Assembly: GCA_021108395.1 (NCBI GenBank)
Contig: JAIOQZ010000023.1
Coordinates: 1-64,000 of the forward strand
Length of the DNA stretch: 64,000 bases
Direction of reading: 5' to 3'
Source of the DNA: Candidatus Cloacimonadota bacterium
Lineage (GTDB): Bacteria; Cloacimonadota; Cloacimonadia; Cloacimonadales; JAIOQZ01
Position 1 is the first letter of the stretch, and every line of letters starts with the position of its first letter. The notes below the pieces were generated by a model that saw only the letters and a program-made list of their open reading frames with translations, ran no database searches and was not told the origin of the DNA. The translations under genes were made by a program, and so were the position numbers. Positions 59,179 to 64,000 of the stretch are shown one piece after another.

Positions 59179-59988
59179 TTACTCGGACAGGCTGACGCCG
59201 ACGACGGACTTGACGGTTTTGTACATCTGGTAGCCGTCATTGCCCACAAAGACGACGCGGTTCTTCTCCGGCACCCACCAGCCCTTCTCCATGTCGCTCC
59301 AGGTGAAGGTGTTGTTGGTGTCGTCATTCACCCAGCCATCGCTGGCGACGAAGATGAAGCTGTAATCGACAGGCGTTTCCGTCACATACTCGGTGATGAT
59401 GTTGGTGATGGGGAAGGCGTCGTAGGTGACCATCTCGGTGTCGTCGTCGTGGTAATAGTAGCTGAGCGCCTTGACATCGTACTGACTCAACTCGAAGGGC
59501 GTCACCAGGCCGTCGTCGCCCGTTACCATGATGGTGCGATACATGTTCACGTAATCGGCATACTTCACGTTGTACGCCGAGGCGACATCGTCGCTGGGAA
59601 ACCAGGTGCGGCCATCTGCGTCGGGCAGCAGGTAGCCAGTCTCGAAGGTCGCCCAGTCGAGATCCCAGGTGGTGTTGCTGCTGTTGCGCGGGTTCCAATC
59701 GTCGCTCGCTACAATCTGGTAGTGATACTCGGTTGGCTCCATGTCGCGTTGTTCGATGGGGAAGAACTGCGCCAGCGGGTAGCCCTGCATGGTAACGTCG
59801 TCGTAATTGACGTCTTCGCTGGTGTAGCCATCGAGCGATTCGGGGAACTCGAAGGTGGCGTCCGGTGTGTCGGAGAGAACCGGTGCCGCGGGGCCGTTGC
59901 CGCCGCCAGTGCTGTCCGATTCACTGCATGCGGTGAGGGCGAACAGTGTGGCCAGCAGCAGAATGATGAAAACTCGCGAGTGCTTCAT
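59179..59988 (-). CDS. Lipoprotein with G-Y-P-L domains, first gene of ECF operon
   Basis: From ATG 59988 (site GGAGGT) the protein has 269 residues. It starts with a lipoprotein signal (FIILLLATLFALTAC, lipobox LTAC). It contains VTMQGYPLAQFFPIE followed by YHYQIVASDDWNPRN, and later YVNMYRTIMVTGDDGLVTPF and YSFIFVASDGW. These repeated V.SDDG/DGW strands match the motif of the other exported proteins here. Being first behind the structured leader, it is probably the most expressed. It may be the periplasmic or surface binding protein of the system. Confidence 0.6.
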   Translation of the reverse strand: MKHSRVFIILLLATLFALTACSESDSTGGGNGPAAPVLSDTPDATFEFPESLDGYTSEDVNYDDVTMQGYPLAQFFPIEQRDMEPTEYHYQIVASDDWNPRNSSNTTWDLDWATFETGYLLPDADGRTWFPSDDVASAYNVKYADYVNMYRTIMVTGDDGLVTPFELSQYDVKALSYYYHDDDTEMVTYDAFPITNIITEYVTETPVDYSFIFVASDGWVNDDTNNTFTWSDMEKGWWVPEKNRVVFVGNDGYQMYKTVKSVVGVSLSE

Positions 59989-60010
59989 GATACCTCCAAA
60001 GTGTTTTTTG

Positions 60011-60040
60011 AAGGCAGAAAAGTAGTGTACTTTCCGCCTT
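60011..60040 (-). promoter_or_regulatory. Hairpin just upstream of ECF operon ribosome site
   Basis: On the minus strand AAGGCGGAAAGTA / TACTTTTCTGCCTT form a stem with a CAC loop and one or two bulges, ending about 12 bases before GGAGGT. No U-run follows, so it is more likely a translational control element than a terminator. Confidence 0.5.
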
Positions 60041-60050
60041 TCCAAGCACG

Positions 60051-60199
60051 GGAGGCATGTCCGTTTCCAGGCATACCCTATCGGTGACGCGCCATACCAA
60101 CGCTATGTTACGTTGGCTTCAGGCCACGCCACTCGGCGTAATGCCAACTTCGCGGGGCGCACGGGGGTTGTCAAGAAAAGCCCCTGAGCGATAGGTATG
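60051..60199 (-). promoter_or_regulatory. Structured leader with alternative pairings (candidate riboswitch)
   Basis: On the minus strand an 11-pair closing stem (CATACCTATCG with CGATAGGGTATG, one bulged G; 60189-60199 with 60072-60083) encloses several arms. These are GGGGC/GCCCC, GTTGGC/GCCAAC (60112-60148) and CCAACG/CGTTGG (60097-60116). The last two share five bases, so only one can form. The 3' side of the closing stem can instead pair downstream (GGTATG with CATGCC). Such exclusive pairings are the mark of a switch. No known riboswitch consensus is recognised; a repeat element is the alternative. Confidence 0.45.
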
Positions 60200-60235
60200 G
60201 ATGTCAGAGTGAATGTCAGAAGCAGGAAGGAATTG

Positions 60236-60386
60236 TCTGAATCGGGATTAGAAATTTGTCAGCATCGGGATTTTTAGGATTCAAGATATTTTCAGGATAA
60301 GAGGCAAGATTAGGACAAGGACGAGTCAATTTCTTACTCTTATCTTAATCCTGTAAATTTCCCTAATCCTGTAAATCTTGATTCAG
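60236..60386. repeat. AT-rich intergenic inverted-repeat element
   Basis: The stretch begins CTGAATCGGGATTA and ends CTTGATTCAG. Related inverted words lie between, and a direct pair (TTAATCCTGTAAAT at 60345, CTAATCCTGTAAAT at 60363). No coding sequence is seen. It looks like a small non-coding repeat element placed between the ECF leader and the tRNA cluster. Confidence 0.5.
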
Positions 60387-60407
60387 AATAAAAGAAATTG
60401 AAGAAGA

Positions 60408-60495
60408 TGGTGCCGAAGGCCGGAATCGAACCGGCACGGAGACATGCTCCGAGGGATTTTAAGTCCCTTGTGTCTACCAATTCCACCACTCCGGC
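60408..60495 (-). tRNA. tRNA-Leu (TAA)
   Basis: On the minus strand acceptor GCCGGAG pairs with CTTCGGC, discriminator A, CCA encoded. The anticodon loop CTTAAAA gives TAA. A long variable arm (CGGAGCATGTCTCCG) is typical of Leu. The T loop is TTCGATT. Confidence 0.95.
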
Positions 60496-60517
60496 AAACA
60501 GAGGGTTTTCAAAAAAA

Positions 60518-60591
60518 TGGAGGCGACACCCGGATTCGAACCGGGGATGAGGATTTTGCAGACCCTTGCCTTACCACTTGGCCATGTCGCC
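60518..60591 (-). tRNA. tRNA-Cys (GCA)
   Basis: Acceptor GGCGACA pairs with TGTCGCC, discriminator T and encoded CCA, as expected for Cys. The anticodon loop CTGCAAA gives GCA, and the variable loop is short. This is the standard cysteine tRNA and contrasts with the Sec-shaped GCA tRNA at 39 kb. Confidence 0.95.
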
Positions 60592-60603
60592 TCATACAAA
60601 AAA

Positions 60604-60679
<76 letters not shown>

Positions 60680-60740
60680 TCTCAAGTTAAGCCAGAAGTA
60701 TTCACCCGACCTGTGCTGTCAAATCATTTTTCTGCTTTCT

Positions 60741-61310
60741 TCATGCTTGGCTGTTCTGTATTCCAAGTTCCTTTTCGCCGAACACAACAGCCTCGAAGCT
60801 GAGGATTCTGGTGCCTGGGCGCTGCCAACTATCGGGCGCGAGGCCGGCCTTCTGGCAGGTGTGTTGCAGGAATGTTTGCCTGTCCCAGCCCCACTCCGTG
60901 GCCACCTGCGGTAACAGCAGCCCAGAGGCGTAGTCCCTCTGGATGAGCAGGCCGTGTTTGCCCACTTCGATGTTTTCGACGTTCGTTACCTCTTCGAGTG
61001 GTGAGAGAATGCTGATTTCGATGTCGATGTCGTCAAGCTCGGCCAGGCGAATCTGCGGGAAACGCGGGTCCTCAAAGGCGGCGGCCAGCGCCATTTCGCA
61101 AATAGTGGCAAACAGCGGCTTGTGGCCAACGATATGGCCGATGCAGCCGCGCAGGTTGCCCTGCTTGTGCAGCGTTACAAAAGCGCCGTTCTTTCGCTGA
61201 TACACGGCGTCTTCGGGCTGCTCGACGCCTAGGGGTTCGCGCTCGAAGTGGCTGCGGATGGAGTGGCGCGCCAGTCTCAGCAGAAAGCGCTTTTGCTCGT
61301 CGTTCAACAT
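60741..61310 (-). CDS. AMMECR1-domain protein (AmmeMemoRadiSam protein A)
   Basis: The 189-residue protein has the AMMECR1 fold marks: GAFVTLHKQGNLRGCIGHI, the invariant LRGCIG, DDIDIEISILSPLEEV, and LLLPQVATEWGWDRQTFL. The family occurs with MEMO-like and radical SAM proteins in many prokaryotes; its reaction is not settled. It overlaps the GNAT gene by seven bases. Confidence 0.88.
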   Translation of the reverse strand: MLNDEQKRFLLRLARHSIRSHFEREPLGVEQPEDAVYQRKNGAFVTLHKQGNLRGCIGHIVGHKPLFATICEMALAAAFEDPRFPQIRLAELDDIDIEISILSPLEEVTNVENIEVGKHGLLIQRDYASGLLLPQVATEWGWDRQTFLQHTCQKAGLAPDSWQRPGTRILSFEAVVFGEKELGIQNSQA

Positions 61311-62170
61311 TGGCTCTCCTTGTTGGAGTCGGTGATAAAAGCAATCTCTTTCCAGTCAGATACAGGTTTGTAGCCGATCTTGCGGTAGATGCTGTTCGAT
61401 ATCGGGTTGGCCAGGTCGGTGAACAGTGTGCAACGGCTGTAGCCATGCGCCAGCCCCTGGCGGCTCAGTTCGGCTACCAACGCCGTGGCGTAGCCGCGTC
61501 GGCGTAACGGGAGCGGTGTATAGACCAGGTTGAGGCAGACGGCGTTGCCCGATGGCCTCACCAGCGCCGCCATCGAGACAGGGGCGCCATCGTGCCACAC
61601 CAGCAGTGTGTCGTTGCCCATACGCCTGGCGAGCAGCTTTTCGGCGTCAACGGGCGGGGAGCCTGGCGTGGCTTCGTCGTGAAAGGCGCGAACCCAACCG
61701 GCAAGCACAGGGGTGTCGCTTTCTGTGAGCCAACGGGCCTGGCCGGGTACGTCGCTCACGTCGCTCACTTCGTTCAGTACATGCAGCCGCATGTACATTC
61801 CCACCCTCGAAGATGCGCCGGTGAGCCTGCGCCACAGCGCCGACCATGCCTCGGCCACATCGTCAGTGGCCAAAACGCCCGGCAATGTCGAGTCGTGCCG
61901 CGCCAGGTGTTGCGCCAGCAGTTGCAGCGCTTCGGGTTGAGCGCCGCTTGTGTAGAGCAGCAGCTTGTAGGGCGGCGTTCGCAACGCGGCCACCAGCAGG
62001 CGCTTTCCCTCGCGCACCGTTGCCATCAGGTTGTTGCCCGGGTAAAGCATTGGGTCTGAGCGGATCTGCTTCAGTATGCCCAGCATCAGGCTGAACTCGA
62101 CCTCGCGCTCGCGCAGGATTGTTCCCGCCTGCCTGTCGAACAGCTCAGGGCCGCAAAGTGTGAGCTTCAT
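61304..62170 (-). CDS. GNAT-family acetyltransferase
   Basis: The 288-residue protein has an N-terminal ~130-residue region of its own. A C-terminal GNAT domain follows: NLVYTPLPLRRRGYATALVAEL, where RRRGYA binds acetyl-CoA, then FTDLANPISNSIYRKIGYKPV. The substrate is unknown. It sits between the MEMO- and AMMECR1-type genes and is coupled to the latter. Confidence 0.8.
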   Translation of the reverse strand: MKLTLCGPELFDRQAGTILREREVEFSLMLGILKQIRSDPMLYPGNNLMATVREGKRLLVAALRTPPYKLLLYTSGAQPEALQLLAQHLARHDSTLPGVLATDDVAEAWSALWRRLTGASSRVGMYMRLHVLNEVSDVSDVPGQARWLTESDTPVLAGWVRAFHDEATPGSPPVDAEKLLARRMGNDTLLVWHDGAPVSMAALVRPSGNAVCLNLVYTPLPLRRRGYATALVAELSRQGLAHGYSRCTLFTDLANPISNSIYRKIGYKPVSDWKEIAFITDSNKESQC

Positions 62171-62203
62171 ATTGTTGCCTGTGACAGCGTTATCTGCACT
62201 TCG

Positions 62204-63028
62204 TCACCTGTGAAAGACGCTGGCCAGGTAGCCGACGACCTGACTGTTATCGCCGCTTATGTCACCGGAATGAAAGTATTTCAGTGTTTCGCACTTGTCG
62301 TAGCCAAGCATCTGGACCATGTGCATGAGCGTGAGCGCCGCGCCAAAGCCGCAAGCTTCGCAGTTGCCGGCGGCGATGTCGGCTGCCAGTCCATCGGCGT
62401 CGAGCCTTTCGACGTGTGCGGCAAATCGCCTGTCCATTTGGCTCGCAGTAGCGGCATTGTAGAAGTGGGAAAGGTCGGTCGAGGCGATGAAGGCTGTGCG
62501 GTCGAGCCTGTCGCTGAACAGCTCGGCGAGAATGTCGGCCAGTGCGGCGCTGTTTGCCGGGCTCTGCCTGCCCAGCACAATGGGTACCAGCCGTGCGTGG
62601 GGATGAGTTACTTGCAGGAACGGCAACTGCACCTCGAGCGAGTGTTCGTTGCTGTGGGCAGCCTCGTGAAAGCCAAAGCCATCCTGCCGCAGCAAGGCGT
62701 CCACAACCTCGCGGTTCACCTCGACATCGCCCAGCGGGGTGCGGTAGGCAGTGTAATCGCCCACCGAAAACGTGAATCCGCCCACACGATGGCTGGGCGC
62801 GATAATGACAGCCGTGTCGATGGCCTTGCTCCTGATGGCCTGAAAGGCGCAACCCGCGCCGAGACCGGAGAATACGTAACCGGCGTGGGGCGAGATTACG
62901 CCAAGCACATCGCTGTATGTGGTGTCGAGGACAGCCTTTCTCAGGTATTCCTCTACATGAAGACGCAACACATTTTCCTCGGCTGAATAGAAACTGCCTG
63001 CAACCACTGGTTCCCTGATTCCTGCCAT
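62204..63028 (-). CDS. MEMO-family protein (AmmeMemoRadiSam protein B)
   Basis: From ATG 63028 (site AAGGAGGT) the protein has 274 residues. MEMO-family marks include REPVVAGSFYSAEE, VISPHAGYVFSG, IIAPSHRVGG, EHSLEVQLPFLQ and STDLSHFY. These supply the histidines, aspartate and cysteine of the metal-binding pocket, with CEACGFGAALTLM near the end. The radical SAM partner of this system is not in the window. Confidence 0.9.
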   Translation of the reverse strand: MAGIREPVVAGSFYSAEENVLRLHVEEYLRKAVLDTTYSDVLGVISPHAGYVFSGLGAGCAFQAIRSKAIDTAVIIAPSHRVGGFTFSVGDYTAYRTPLGDVEVNREVVDALLRQDGFGFHEAAHSNEHSLEVQLPFLQVTHPHARLVPIVLGRQSPANSAALADILAELFSDRLDRTAFIASTDLSHFYNAATASQMDRRFAAHVERLDADGLAADIAAGNCEACGFGAALTLMHMVQMLGYDKCETLKYFHSGDISGDNSQVVGYLASVFHR

Positions 63029-63118
63029 ACGCACCTCCTTGGTAAATCGCATGATACACAGAACGCTCCATGCTGCAATCTTTTTTTGCTTAAAAAGCAT
63101 GGCACTGCCATATGAATC

Positions 63119-63271
63119 AGGGGTTCAGCCCCTCATACCATTGAAAAAATCACTTTGCTTCGCTATTCAACATGCTCACCTTTTTGCAAAAAGGTGAGAC
63201 CAAAAACTCTTGACGGATACTGTGTATCCTATGTACAAGTACATAATTCATTGAGGGGGCGGAGCCCCATC
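63119..63271. repeat. Double-hairpin intergenic repeat, single unit
   Basis: Hairpin CTCACCTTTTTGC/AAAAAGGTGAG (63175-63198) is followed by ACCAAAAACTCTTGACGGAT, the hairpin GGATAC/GTATCC and TATGTACAAG. It matches the minus-strand unit at 38910-38972 almost base for base. GC-rich end hairpins (AGGGG-CCCCT at 63119, GGGGC-GCCCC near 63256) close the element. It lies in the divergent gap between the MEMO gene and pyrE. Confidence 0.8.
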
Positions 63272-63318
63272 TCTAAAAAAGTTTATCTTGCAATCTGAAT
63301 TAGAATACAGGGGGACAC

Positions 63319-64000
63319 ATGAGTTTCACGGTTATCAGACGATTCGGCACGGACGTGGAAGCCAACCTGGCGCTGGGGCTGTTGCGCACCAACGGTATCG
63401 AGGCGCATCTCAACGACGAGCACCTGGTCAGCGACGCGCCGGGATTCGCCGGTATGCTGGGCGGCATCAAGCTGGTAGTGCCTGCCGACAGGGAAATCGA
63501 AGCACGTGCGCTGCTCGATGAATACGTGGCCATCGATGAAGACACGCTGGCGGCGGCGGACGACTCGCAGGTCGAGATTATGCTGCGCGAAGCCGGAGCG
63601 TTGCTCACCGGCCACTTCAAGCTCACCTCGGGACGCCACAGCGATGCCTACGTCGAGAAGATACGCCTCATCAATCAACCGCAGATGGTGGTGAAGCTTT
63701 GCGCCATGCTGGCTGCCCGCATGCGTCACATCGAAAGCGACGTCGTGGTTGGCCCTGCCATGGGCGGCATTGTGCTGGCCTACGAGGTGGCGAAGGCGCT
63801 GGGGCGACGATTCGTCTTTTCACAGCGGTTTGACGGCAGGATGGGCGTTCGCAGCGGCTTTCCGCTCAAACAGGGCAACCGCGCCATCATCATCGAAGAC
63901 ATCACCACCACTGGCGGCAGCATCGTCGAGGTGATTGACTGCCTGCGCGAGCGTGGGGTGGAGGTGGCCGGGGTTGGCCTCATCGTTGACCGCTCAGGCG
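63319..64000 (+). CDS. pyrE: DUF2007 domain fused to orotate phosphoribosyltransferase (partial, runs off window)
   Basis: ATG 63319 follows GGGGG. Residues ~1-70 (TVIRRFGTDVEANLALGLLR, IKLVVPADREIEARALLDEY) fit a DUF2007 signal-transducing-type domain. From about residue 88, LREAGALLTGHFKLTSGRHS begins a PyrE domain with GPAMGGIVLAYEVAKALG and the PRPP loop IIIEDITTTGGS. PyrE makes orotidine monophosphate in pyrimidine synthesis. The frame is open at base 64000, so the C-terminus is outside the window. Confidence 0.88.
   Translation, partial: MSFTVIRRFGTDVEANLALGLLRTNGIEAHLNDEHLVSDAPGFAGMLGGIKLVVPADREIEARALLDEYVAIDEDTLAAADDSQVEIMLREAGALLTGHFKLTSGRHSDAYVEKIRLINQPQMVVKLCAMLAARMRHIESDVVVGPAMGGIVLAYEVAKALGRRFVFSQRFDGRMGVRSGFPLKQGNRAIIIEDITTTGGSIVEVIDCLRERGVEVAGVGLIVDRSG

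Overview
The window reads as one contig of a Gram-negative (diderm) bacterium. Secreted proteins end in a YPNPFNPxTT...GVYF...KL(L)LLK domain, the C-terminal sorting domain common in the FCB superphylum and its candidate phyla. Together with a TolC-like protein, TonB-type receptors, a KtrAB/Trk potassium system, a selC-selA-selB cassette and AMMECR1/MEMO genes, this suggests an uncultured FCB-group lineage (Cloacimonadota-like). That assignment is an inference; no rRNA is present.

Layout. (1) 1-19.8 kb is accessory and mosaic: a truncated Mu-type transposase, a frameshifted DUF262 gene, a family of tandem secreted beta-propeller-like proteins (one broken in an 11-G tract), a 1.6-kb-residue heparinase II/III-like secreted protein, and a Hachiman HamA-like fragment. 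A tightly coupled seven-gene operon follows (12.6-19.0 kb): ExbB/TolQ, two ExbD-like proteins, a TonB-like rod and helical-repeat envelope proteins. It lies between 24-bp perfect inverted repeats, with tail-fibre and IS3 debris at the right end. (2) 19.9-38.8 kb is mostly core: PilZ, cca, recO, glmS, a NatA/NatB-CPBP ABC system, an outer-membrane barrel with a TonB-C-like domain, adk, a Trk/Ktr potassium module with a kinase-less PAS protein, an RluA-family pseudouridine synthase, ribBA, a TolC-like protein and rpsT. (3) 39.0-43.7 kb is a selenocysteine cassette: a tRNA-Sec-shaped gene whose anticodon reads GCA (Cys), then selA, selB and a cysteine desulfurase. (4) 43.7-52.1 kb (minus strand) holds MobB, two tandem TPR proteins ending in a histidine-kinase DHp segment without an ATPase domain, a mini-kinase, and a four-gene membrane cluster including DUF6754. 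(5) 52.2-60.0 kb (minus strand) is an ECF-type importer with an outer-membrane receptor and several exported proteins sharing a G-Y/L-P-L/I motif, behind a strongly structured leader. (6) 60.4-64.0 kb carries tRNA-Leu, tRNA-Cys and tRNA-Gly, AMMECR1 and MEMO homologues around a GNAT, and the start of a DUF2007-PyrE fusion.

The most notable points are the tRNA-Sec-like gene with a cysteine anticodon, in a genome stretch that also has a normal tRNA-Cys; the repeat-flanked proton-motive-force operon; the ECF/receptor/exported-protein locus with its switch-like leader; and a family of double-hairpin intergenic repeats seen at 32.4, 38.8-39.0 and 63.1-63.3 kb. Function calls come from motif recognition by eye, without database searches.
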